Below are positions 16,535 through 22,546 of a stretch of 45,109 nt of DNA, one piece after another. The notes below the pieces were generated by a model, which did no database searches, was not told the origin of the DNA, and was given only the letters and a program-made list of their open reading frames with translations. This DNA comes from Microcaldota archaeon. Lineage in GTDB: Archaea > Micrarchaeota > Micrarchaeia > Micrarchaeales > CABMGC01. Both the position numbers and the translations under genes were made by a program. Positions within the stretch are counted from its first letter, which is position 1; each line of letters opens with the position of its first letter. The stretch lies in NCBI GenBank assembly GCA_027314605.1, contig DAHVAM010000002.1, positions 1 to 45,109 on the forward strand, written 5' to 3'.

Positions 16535-17266
16535 TCAGTGCCTTAGGATGGCAAACCGTTTCATGTACGCTTCGGCCTGGAATATAACGAAGTATGGCAG
16601 CACAAACAGGGAGCTCAGTATTAGGATTATGTACCTTGCGAGGAAGGTGCCTGCTATGGCTATGAACACCGCGGAGATTATTGATAGTATTACGGTTATC
16701 AGGACAAACCACATTACGAAATACTGCGGTTCCCTTGCCACAAGCTTAACGCTGTTCTTCATGGATCTCCAGACCCGCTGGTCGTCCACCACAATGGCGC
16801 TCGGCGCGTAGAAGAAGGGCATGAAGCCGAAGAATCCCACTATGCCTGTGAGAAGTGCCTGTATGCCGAGGTAATACCCTGCCACGTTAGCTATGGTGAG
16901 TATAACTGCGTAAAGTATGAACAACACGAAGACCTTGCCTATGTACTTCTCAATTCCTTGTATGGCGCGCTGGCCTATCTTCAGCTTCGTCTTCCTCGAC
17001 TTGACTATCATGCTTATCGCGACAAAGGCGAAGCTGATGAAAAGCAGGGAGAAGAAAAAGGCAACTATTATGACAGCGAGCCCGATGAAATTGAGGTTAG
17101 TAAAGATGCTCGCAGTCCTCAGGAAGATGCCGCCCATGCTCACATAGGTCGGAAGAGGCGCGAGGAGCGGTATCGCAAACGCTATGACGAACGGTATGGA
17201 AAACAGAAGGGCAAGGTTCCTGTTTTCAACGAAGGTTTCGTATGTGTCTCCAAGTATGTTTCCCAT
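16535..17266 (-). CDS. Polytopic membrane protein of unknown function
   Basis: Membrane protein of 243 residues with about six hydrophobic helices. Its general pattern (N-terminal amphipathic segment, paired helices, a conserved-looking FYAPSAIVVDDQRVWRSMKNSVKLV loop, then two C-terminal helices) resembles archaeal DUF4013/DUF7847-type membrane proteins of unknown role. No catalytic motif is visible. It follows, on the same strand, the VirB2-like gene at 17379-17831, separated by about 110 bases that include a hairpin, so it may have its own promoter. The resemblance is weak. Confidence 0.65.
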   Translation of the reverse strand: MGNILGDTYETFVENRNLALLFSIPFVIAFAIPLLAPLPTYVSMGGIFLRTASIFTNLNFIGLAVIIVAFFFSLLFISFAFVAISMIVKSRKTKLKIGQRAIQGIEKYIGKVFVLFILYAVILTIANVAGYYLGIQALLTGIVGFFGFMPFFYAPSAIVVDDQRVWRSMKNSVKLVAREPQYFVMWFVLITVILSIISAVFIAIAGTFLARYIILILSSLFVLPYFVIFQAEAYMKRFAILRH

Positions 17267-17339
17267 AACTTCACTCCAGAACGCATCAAAACCGAATCAA
17301 TATGAGAGTAAGCAAGGAAGAGGGGCAAGAAAGAAAGGC

Positions 17340-17356
17340 GGGCCTATAACAGGCCC
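17340..17356 (-). terminator. Hairpin with pyrimidine tail after VirB2-like gene
   Basis: GGGCC and GGCCC flank a 7-base loop (TATAACA), about 22 bases after the stop of the 17379-17831 gene. On the minus strand it is followed by CGCCTTTCTTTCTTG, a T-rich tract, so it may end transcription there. The stem is only 5 bp, so the call is tentative. Confidence 0.4.
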
Positions 17357-17378
17357 TGCCCCCAATTTGTCTGCCTTA

Positions 17379-17831
17379 TCATATGCCTCCGAATCCAATG
17401 CCTGCGCAGCTGACTCCTGATGCTGTAGGTATCTGTACGTTTATGGATGATGACAGGCTGAACTTCAGCACCGTGCTTATTATGAACGGAGCCAAGGCGT
17501 AGAGCACTACCATGATTATTCCGCCCATGAGGATTCCCATGCCCCATCCCTGCATTGAGCCCTTAAGGTTTCCTGCAGCAGGCATGAAGTGCGCAAAGGC
17601 GTATAGCGTGCCTCCTACCACAAACATGAATATTGCGAGCAGGCCGATTATCTCCGATATGCCTGCTATGATGCCGCAGAGCGTGCTGGACAGCGTGTAC
17701 TGCTGGCTGCTTGTTGGCGGCACTGACGGCAGGATCTGCGCGTATGCCATGCCCAATGCAAGCGCGCCGAAGACGGCAAAAAACATTGCCATCCTAAATC
17801 TGCCCATTAGACTAAACATTCTTCCATTCAT
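17379..17831 (-). CDS. VirB2/TrbC-like small membrane protein, paralog A
   Basis: Protein of 150 residues: signal peptide ending near GMAYA, then two long hydrophobic helices joined by a short loop (FAHFMPAAGNLKG, MQGWGMGILMGGI), then a short polar tail with one Cys. The two-helix arrangement with a leading signal sequence resembles VirB2/TrbC pilin-like subunits of type IV secretion, but this is pattern similarity only. The start is set at 17831 because a TATA box (17862-17872) lies right on an upstream in-frame ATG at 17861. This also makes the length equal to that of its paralog at 18506-18958, with which it shares a nearly identical central domain. Confidence 0.72.
   Translation of the reverse strand: MNGRMFSLMGRFRMAMFFAVFGALALGMAYAQILPSVPPTSSQQYTLSSTLCGIIAGISEIIGLLAIFMFVVGGTLYAFAHFMPAAGNLKGSMQGWGMGILMGGIIMVVLYALAPFIISTVLKFSLSSSINVQIPTASGVSCAGIGFGGI
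17511..17552. repeat. 42-bp exact repeat shared by the VirB2-like paralogs (copy 1)
   Basis: These 42 bases recur without change at 18674-18715. They encode the second hydrophobic helix region of both paralogs. Identity extends over third codon positions, whereas flanking parts differ, which suggests gene conversion or recent duplication. Confidence 0.85.
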
Positions 17832-17861
17832 GGGAATTACCGATAAGTAATGAAATAACAT

Positions 17862-17872
17862 GATTTATAAGG
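17862..17872 (-). promoter_or_regulatory. TATA box of VirB2-like paralog A
   Basis: On the minus strand the element reads CCTTATAAATC. It predicts a transcript start near 17841, about 10 bases before the ATG at 17831, and rules out the ATG at 17861 as start. Confidence 0.55.
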
Positions 17873-17951
17873 CTTTGCGCCAGCGCGCGGTTTTGTCTAT
17901 AATGTATCACTTGTCCAGAAAGTGTTAATTTTGTCCAGAAAGCCATTTATC

Positions 17952-18335
17952 CTACTTTTCATGTTTAGGCATTTCGTGTTTAGAAAGATAAATCGATATT
18001 CCACCAGTAATGCTTAATAAAATTCCTAGATTAACCAGACCATATGTATTGTAGAAGATTGGGACTATCGTTGAAGTTGCAGCAGAAAGACTACCTACCA
18101 TCAGTACGGTAAATAGCAATAAATTGACTGCTATTACAATAATCCCATATTTTACATGATTGACTGGCTTCCCATAAAATTCATAAGCACAGATTATTGT
18201 TATGAGGCTGACTGCTATGTTAAAAGGCGACCAAACTGTGTCTGTTATGTATGCAATACTCCATACTAACGTAAACATGCCTCCGAGAAAGGTAATTACC
18301 GGAATCCACATTTCTGCTATTTCTTCATTTTTCAT
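17952..18335 (-). CDS. AT-rich four-helix membrane protein of unknown function
   Basis: No family recognised. The protein has 127 residues and four hydrophobic helices separated by very short loops, with charged termini (MKNEEIAE and KHEMPKHEK). Base composition is distinctly AT-rich compared with both neighbours, and it sits exactly between two near-identical paralogs, as though inserted or retained between duplicated copies. An in-frame ATG exists 8 codons upstream, but a TATA box at 18356-18366 places transcription at about 18335, so a leaderless start at 18335 is chosen. The AT-rich composition suggests horizontal transfer, for example from a host; that is inference. Confidence 0.6.
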   Translation of the reverse strand: MKNEEIAEMWIPVITFLGGMFTLVWSIAYITDTVWSPFNIAVSLITIICAYEFYGKPVNHVKYGIIVIAVNLLLFTVLMVGSLSAATSTIVPIFYNTYGLVNLGILLSITGGISIYLSKHEMPKHEK

Positions 18336-18355
18336 AAAACAACCAAGATCGATAA

Positions 18356-18366
18356 GCATATAAGTC
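18356..18366 (-). promoter_or_regulatory. TATA box of the AT-rich membrane protein gene
   Basis: GACTTATATGC on the minus strand is centred about 26 bases before the ATG at 18335, the spacing expected for a leaderless archaeal transcript. Confidence 0.5.
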
Positions 18367-18505
18367 TAATTCTCTTTCCAACCTTGTAATTCTATTTCCG
18401 CATCTATTTTCTTCTGAACGAATTTTGAATTTTTATAAACTCGGCTCTATATAATCCATATCTCATAAGACAAACAGCTGGCAGTTGGGGCTCTGCCTGC
18501 ACTCC

Positions 18506-18958
18506 TCATATTGAAGTGGTTGTCGGGAAGCTTGGAGTAGAGGGTACGGAAGGCACAGCGCCGCTGCAGGTTACAGAGCCTGCAGGCCCTATGTTCACAC
18601 CTGTGGATGCGCTGCTGAGGCTGAACTGCAGGACTATGTTCACTATGAACGGAGCCAAGGCATAGAGTATTATCATGATTATTCCGCCCATGAGGATTCC
18701 CATGCCCCATCCCTGGGCAGCTCCCTTGATGTTTCCTGCGGCAGGCAGGAAGTGCGCAAAGGCGTAGAGTGTCCCGCCGACTATGAACATGAAGATGGCC
18801 AGAAGTCCGACGACCTCGCTTATGCCGGCTATGATGCCGCAGAGCGTGCTGGTCAGCAGGTTCTGCTGGACCGACTGCGCGTAGATCAAGGGGATTGACA
18901 CGCCTGCAAACAGTGTAGCCAGCACTGCCAAGGCCACGTATCTCCGCGCGCTTGCCAT
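18506..18958 (-). CDS. VirB2/TrbC-like small membrane protein, paralog B
   Basis: Protein of 150 residues: signal peptide (ends near PLIYAQS), then STLCGIIAGISEVVGLLAIF and VVGLL/GGTLYAF first helix, the FLPAAGNIKG loop, GWGMGILMGGIIM second helix, and a Ser/Thr/Pro-rich tail with one Cys. The core is almost identical to paralog A, while signal peptides and tails differ. A conserved Cys sits just before the first helix (TLCGII) and one in the tail (VTCSG in B, VSCAG in A), so a disulfide is possible on the outside. The TATA box at 18987-18996 fits a near-leaderless start at 18958. A conjugation or secretion role is suggested only by the two-helix pattern. Confidence 0.72.
   Translation of the reverse strand: MASARRYVALAVLATLFAGVSIPLIYAQSVQQNLLTSTLCGIIAGISEVVGLLAIFMFIVGGTLYAFAHFLPAAGNIKGAAQGWGMGILMGGIIMIILYALAPFIVNIVLQFSLSSASTGVNIGPAGSVTCSGAVPSVPSTPSFPTTTSI
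18674..18715. repeat. 42-bp exact repeat shared by the VirB2-like paralogs (copy 2)
   Basis: Second copy of the 42 bases at 17511-17552, in the same orientation and at the equivalent codons of the second paralog. Confidence 0.85.
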
Positions 18959-18986
18959 ACAGATCGCAGTTGATAGTGCACTGTTA

Positions 18987-18996
18987 GATATTTAAA
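18987..18996 (-). promoter_or_regulatory. TATA box of VirB2-like paralog B
   Basis: GTTTAAATAT on the minus strand, centred about 34 bases before the ATG at 18958, predicts a leader of under 10 bases. Confidence 0.55.
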
Positions 18997-19001
18997 CATG
19001 A

Positions 19002-19631
19002 CTACCAGAGCATCGGCAAGATCCTCTGCTTAACCCTGCGCTTGTAGTCGAGGTAAGGCCTGCCGAGATTCTTGGCAAGCATGTTTTCCTCCATGTCCAT
19101 ACGCAATGCGTACGCAACAAATGGCAGGGCGATCAGAACGGCAATGCTCGCAAGGTTGCCTATGGCCACTCCCAAACCTGCTGAGAAGAGAAGGCCCCCA
19201 AGATAGGAAGGATGCCTTACGTATCTGTAAGGCCCGCTCTCGACCACCTTGTGGTTCTCCCTTACGGAGAGGAAGTGCGTGAACAGAACGCCCATTGACG
19301 ACATGGACCATCGCCTAACTGCCATTCCGGAAAGGACAAGCAGCGAGCCTGCGGTAATGTAAATGTAATAAGGCCCAGGCAGCGCAAGCCTAGGGTAGTA
19401 GAATCCCAGGATCCATGCGGAAGCTGCGGCGAGCCAGAATGCCAGAAGGACGAGTATCGAATTGCCTTTGTCTGTTTTCATACCCTTGGCCAGATCCCTG
19501 ATTATGCTGTATCCCTTTCTGCGAGACATCTTCCGCGCCCAGTTGGATATGGTATAGGCCTCAGAGATGTTAAACGAGGCAACGCTTAGCGCGAAGAAGA
19601 CCGACGCGTAGACAACAGGGCTGTATTGCAT
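19002..19631 (-). CDS. ICMT/PEMT-family membrane methyltransferase
   Basis: Integral membrane methyltransferase of 209 residues related to isoprenylcysteine carboxyl methyltransferase. The diagnostic C-terminal SAM-binding region is present: GPYRYVRHPSYLGGLLFSAG, then two helices and the acidic segment MDMEENMLAKNLGRPYLDYKRRVKQR. About five membrane helices precede or surround it. Archaeal members act on unknown lipids, isoprenoids or proteins. It starts 14 bases after the stop of the MoxR gene on the same strand, so the two are probably one operon. Confidence 0.85.
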   Translation of the reverse strand: MQYSPVVYASVFFALSVASFNISEAYTISNWARKMSRRKGYSIIRDLAKGMKTDKGNSILVLLAFWLAAASAWILGFYYPRLALPGPYYIYITAGSLLVLSGMAVRRWSMSSMGVLFTHFLSVRENHKVVESGPYRYVRHPSYLGGLLFSAGLGVAIGNLASIAVLIALPFVAYALRMDMEENMLAKNLGRPYLDYKRRVKQRILPMLW

Positions 19632-19645
19632 GCCTTCGCCATCTC

Positions 19646-20563
19646 TCAGGAATAGGTGGCCACTATGCCGTCCACTATCCCGTTGACGCCTATGCCTCCT
19701 GTAGACCGCACAGAGAGCCTGTGGCTCAAGACAGGCCTCGCAAGGAACTTTATGTCATCGATCGTTACCTCCTTCCTGCCCTCTATGAGGGCCTTCGCCT
19801 TCCCGCATTTCATGAACGAGATGTCTGCCCTCGGGCTCGCGCCCATGACTATGTGTATGTCCTTCCTTGTTGCCGCGACAATTCCTGTTATGTAATCCTT
19901 CACGTTGTCTGGCAAGACTATCGACTTCGCATCCTCCTGCATTCTGAGTATGTCGTCTGTTGTTACGACCTTGTTAACCTCGATGCGCTCCTCCGCCTCC
20001 TTGAGCCTGAGCATCATTCCTTCCTCCTCCCTTGTGGGGTAATCGACAGGTATCCTCATGATGAACCTGTCCGCAAGGACCTTCGGCAGCGGCTCTGTGC
20101 CTTCTATCCTCAGGGGGTTCTGTGTTGCAAACGCATTGAAAGGACTAGGCAGTTTCATTGTCAGTCCGCCCAAGGAGACCTGACGCTCCTCGAGTGTCTC
20201 GAGAAGGGCGCTCATCACTCTAGGCTGCGTCCTGTTCAATTCGTCGAAAAGGAGTATATTGGTGAAGACCGGCCCCTTCTTTACCTGCACCTCGTTCTTC
20301 TCGTCAACATAAGTGTATCCGACTATATCGCTCGGCCCTACGTCCGGCGTCCCCTGGATCCTTTTGAAATCAGCGCTGATGGTGTCTGCGAGCGCCTTCG
20401 TTATCGTGGTCTTGGCTACTCCAGGGACTCCCTCAAGCAGGGTGTGGCCGTCAGCGACAAGGGTTATGAACATCAGCTCAAGCACCTGCTCGTCTCCCGA
20501 GATGTGCTTCTTCAACTCGACAAGTATCTTCTTGTAGGCGTCCTTTGCTTCCAAGTCTCGCAC
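19646..20563 (-). CDS. moxR: MoxR-family AAA+ ATPase
   Basis: AAA+ ATPase of 305 residues of the MoxR group, which remodels or matures protein complexes. Walker A is GVPGVAKTT (about residue 40), Walker B is LLFDELNR, sensor 1 is FATQNP, the arginine region is LADRFIM, and the lid domain contains GASPRADISF. The family usually has DEINRA after Walker B; here it is DELNRT. MoxR genes normally sit beside DUF58 and VWA genes, but none is in this window; the downstream partner is an ICMT-like methyltransferase. A GTG start at 20563 fits the TATA box at 20587-20596 with a very short leader. Confidence 0.92.
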   Translation of the reverse strand: MRDLEAKDAYKKILVELKKHISGDEQVLELMFITLVADGHTLLEGVPGVAKTTITKALADTISADFKRIQGTPDVGPSDIVGYTYVDEKNEVQVKKGPVFTNILLFDELNRTQPRVMSALLETLEERQVSLGGLTMKLPSPFNAFATQNPLRIEGTEPLPKVLADRFIMRIPVDYPTREEEGMMLRLKEAEERIEVNKVVTTDDILRMQEDAKSIVLPDNVKDYITGIVAATRKDIHIVMGASPRADISFMKCGKAKALIEGRKEVTIDDIKFLARPVLSHRLSVRSTGGIGVNGIVDGIVATYS

Positions 20564-20586
20564 CAGTATGCGATGAGTCGCTCATT

Positions 20587-20596
20587 AATTTATAGC
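20587..20596 (-). promoter_or_regulatory. TATA box of moxR
   Basis: GCTATAAATTAATG-type element on the minus strand, about 28 bases before the GTG at 20563; it supports that start. The same AT stretch could also serve the plus strand (see the candidate RNA at 20616-20740). Confidence 0.55.
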
Positions 20597-20615
20597 TTTG
20601 GCTGTTTTTACTTCT

Positions 20616-20740
20616 GCAATCTGCGGCTCGGGCGAGCTGTGGAAGTCTCAGCCTGCAGCGCAACTCCCCTGCTCCTCTGCTCTGGCAACGCTGGGCGCCG
20701 CACTCGTGCCTTGGGCCGCTGCAGCCTGGCCCTGGCACAG
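20616..20740. other. GC-rich structured intergenic block, candidate ncRNA
   Basis: Between the divergent moxR and rpoF genes lies about 125 bases of GC-rich, non-coding-looking sequence bordered by AT-rich TATA elements on both sides. It contains several helices: 20624-20629 with 20634-20639 (loop GGGC); CAGCG at 20656-20660 with CGCTG at 20689-20693; and a two-part stem GTGCC/GGCAC plus GGGCC/GGCCC at 20706-20738. A plus-strand TATA-like stretch near 20590 or a minus-strand one near 20764 could drive it. I recognise no RNA family. The open frames across it look non-coding. Confidence 0.35.
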
Positions 20741-20759
20741 AAACAAAAGCCAATCAAAA

Positions 20760-20768
20760 GGTTTATAT
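20760..20768 (+). promoter_or_regulatory. TATA box of rpoF
   Basis: GGTTTATATT is centred about 26 bases before the first ATG at 20791, predicting a leaderless or nearly leaderless mRNA. Confidence 0.6.
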
Positions 20769-20790
20769 TCCCGATATCAGATATATAGGA

Positions 20791-21141
20791 ATGATGTTTA
20801 TGTCAGGAAGAAATGACAAGATGGCCAGGATAGTCGCTCTGCCCGAAGCCCTCGAAATCCTCGAAAAGAGGGAGAAGGAGGGAGAGTTCGGATACGAGCA
20901 GACCTTGGCGCTTGACTATGCGAAGAAGTTCTCAAAGATTGACGAGCCGAAGGCAGCCGAGCTGAAGAAGGAGCTGCAGGAATTGGGAATGAGCGAGAAC
21001 ATCGCCATTTCAATCGTCAATGTCATGCCTATGGACGTGACTCAGGTGAAGCAGATACTTGCAAACGACAAGAAGGAGCTTGAGCCAGAGACGGCAGACA
21101 AGGCATTTGCGCTGGTTGAGGGCAACAGGAGCAAGGGGTAA
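20791..21141 (+). CDS. rpoF: DNA-directed RNA polymerase subunit Rpo4 (RpoF)
   Basis: Rpb4 homolog that pairs with Rpo7 to form the stalk of archaeal RNA polymerase. The 116-residue product matches the family: an N-terminal strand region, then the HRDC-like helical domain with ALDYAKKFSKID, LKKELQELGMSENIAISIVNVMPMDVTQVKQIL and the acidic ending. Starts at 20791 or the ATG at 20800 (MSGRND) are both possible; the TATA box favours the first. It is followed 15 bases later by DUF655, the usual archaeal neighbour, so they are co-transcribed. Confidence 0.93.
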   Translation: MMFMSGRNDKMARIVALPEALEILEKREKEGEFGYEQTLALDYAKKFSKIDEPKAAELKKELQELGMSENIAISIVNVMPMDVTQVKQILANDKKELEPETADKAFALVEGNRSKG

Positions 21142-21156
21142 CTGTGAAGGTTAGGG

Positions 21157-21744
21157 ATGGGAATGGAAGAAACGGAGCAGAGAACAGGGGATTTGGAAGA
21201 GTATGCCTACGTTCTCGACTACCTGCCTACGGGCAAATCTTTTTCTGTCAGGTCTGAGCCGATAGTGCAGCTGATAGGGGAGAACAAATTCACGCTTCTT
21301 GAGGCGGTCCCAAAGACTGCCGAGATAAAGGTTGAGGAGAGGCTCTACATAGGCAAGGGAGTAAGGGACAAGATTTCACTTATAAAGTCAAGGCTAGCGT
21401 ACGAGAACCTCACTGAAGGCGCAAAGGCGCAGCTTCCGCTTGCTGTAAGCGCGATAATAAAATCACAGGAGAAGAAGTACGTCGACTTTTTCAACAACGC
21501 CTCTCCGCTCAACATCAGGATGCACATGCTCGAGATGCTTCCTGGGATAGGGAAGAAGCACCTCCAGGCCATATTGGAAGCGAGGGAAGACAAACCCTTC
21601 GAGAGCTTCGCCGACATCTCGAAAAGAGTGGCGCTGCTCCAGGATCCTGTAAAGCTGCTAACTGAAAGGGTGCTCATGGAGCTGAAGGGAGAGAGCAGAT
21701 TCTATGTCCTCGCAAGGCCGGCGCACCAGCAGCTCCCAAGGTAA
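21157..21744 (+). CDS. DUF655 RNA/DNA-binding protein
   Basis: Archaeal DUF655 protein of 195 residues. An N-terminal OB-like beta domain (EYAYVLDYLPTGKSF to VEERLYIGKG) is followed by a helix-hairpin-helix region (MLEMLPGIGKKHLQAILEAREDKPFESFADISKRV). It is usually encoded as L21e-rpoF-DUF655-ksgA in archaea and presumed to act in RNA metabolism or translation. Here it keeps rpoF as upstream partner, but L21e is on the opposite strand downstream and ksgA is absent from the window. Confidence 0.92.
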   Translation: MGMEETEQRTGDLEEYAYVLDYLPTGKSFSVRSEPIVQLIGENKFTLLEAVPKTAEIKVEERLYIGKGVRDKISLIKSRLAYENLTEGAKAQLPLAVSAIIKSQEKKYVDFFNNASPLNIRMHMLEMLPGIGKKHLQAILEAREDKPFESFADISKRVALLQDPVKLLTERVLMELKGESRFYVLARPAHQQLPR

Positions 21745-21796
21745 GGACATCTATCGTATTCTGGCTGGGCTTATTAAAATACTGCAGGATTAGAAA

Positions 21797-22084
21797 TCAG
21801 GCCTTCTGAAGGTGCATCTGCGGGACTACAAGCCTTCTCTTGGTCGACTTGCTGAGCTCCATCTCGACAACATAAGCGTCTCCCCTCCTTCCTATCACTA
21901 TAGCTGTTCTTCCCCTGTACCTCGGATGTGGCACGCTCCTGTTCCTTGTGCTCCTAGGCATTATCACGACCTTGCTTCCATTCTCGAAGTTCTTGATGAG
22001 TTTTGTAAGGCCCATCTGCGACGGCTTGATGTGCCTCGAAAGCCTCCTTGTGCTCCTTGAAAACAGTCCTTTTGACGAACTCAT
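21797..22084 (-). CDS. rpl21e: Ribosomal protein eL21 (L21e)
   Basis: Large-subunit protein of 95 residues. Basic N terminus (GLFSRSTRRLSRHIKPSQMGLTKLI) and the SH3-like barrel with VVIMPRSTRNRSVPHPRYRGRTAIVIGRRGDAYVVEM fit archaeal eL21. It is convergent with DUF655 and divergent from tbp. The spacer to tbp (86 bases) holds a nearly symmetric TATA element at 22133-22144 that could serve both genes. The normal archaeal order, L21e directly ahead of rpoF, is rearranged here by inversion or translocation. Confidence 0.93.
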   Translation of the reverse strand: MSSSKGLFSRSTRRLSRHIKPSQMGLTKLIKNFENGSKVVIMPRSTRNRSVPHPRYRGRTAIVIGRRGDAYVVEMELSKSTKRRLVVPQMHLQKA

Positions 22085-22132
22085 AATATCAGCATTAACC
22101 TTTGTTCAGTTAGCTTTAACATGGCAGAAAAA

Positions 22133-22144
22133 CATATAAATACC
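22133..22144 (+). promoter_or_regulatory. TATA box of tbp, possibly shared with L21e
   Basis: CATATAAATACC is centred about 33 bases before the tbp ATG. Read on the minus strand, GGTATTTATATG is also TATA-like and would give L21e a leader of about 26 bases. A TBP gene driven by its own strong TATA box allows autoregulation, though this is inference. Confidence 0.6.
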
Positions 22145-22170
22145 TTCTTTGCATATCTTACAGTGGTAAA

Positions 22171-22503
22171 ATGCCTAACAACGGCTCCAAGCGGGGTAAA
22201 AAGATAGTCTTGAAGCCGGATTTCAAGATCGAGAACATAGTGGCCAGCGCCGACCTTGGCGTTGAGCTTGACCTGTACGCGATAGCCAAGGCGTCTCCTG
22301 ACGTTGACTATGAGCCTGAGCAGTTTCCCGGGGCGATCTACAAGATACACGATCCCAAGACAGCGCTTCTCCTCTTCAAGAACGGCAAGGTGATATGCAC
22401 GGGATCAAAGACCGAGGCAGACATCCACAGGGCGATAAACATAGTCATCAAGACAGTGCAGAAGTACATAATCACAACAAAGCCTGACGAGAAGAAGGAG
22501 TAG
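22171..22503 (+). CDS. tbp: TATA-binding protein with a single repeat (half-size TBP)
   Basis: TBP nucleates archaeal transcription by bending the TATA box and recruiting TFB. Archaeal TBP has about 180-190 residues in two direct repeats; this protein has 110 and only one (about 19-99). The repeat is intact: IENIVASADL, YEPEQFPGAIYKI, ALLLFKNGKVICTGSKTEAD. Phe52 and Phe69, 17 residues apart, match the pair that each repeat of normal TBP inserts into DNA. The start resembles the usual N-terminal repeat (IENIVAS-DL), while YEPEQFPG-IY and KTEAD resemble the C-terminal repeat with its TFB-contacting stirrup. No second repeat exists in any frame up to the next gene 44 bases away, so it is not a simple frameshift. 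Confidence 0.88.
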   Translation: MPNNGSKRGKKIVLKPDFKIENIVASADLGVELDLYAIAKASPDVDYEPEQFPGAIYKIHDPKTALLLFKNGKVICTGSKTEADIHRAINIVIKTVQKYIITTKPDEKKE

Positions 22504-22546
22504 GCAAAACGCTAATAACTGATCTCTTCCTATTGCTTCTGATTCT

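Noticed and set aside
17511-18715. Direct 42-bp repeats read as insertion-sequence or attachment-site ends
   Set aside because: Both copies are inside codons of homologous genes, there is no transposase or integrase, and no terminal inverted repeats are seen.
20598-20816. Open frame across the moxR-rpoF spacer
   Set aside because: Ala/Trp-rich translation without family resemblance, overlapping the rpoF promoter and start; the block looks structured rather than coding.
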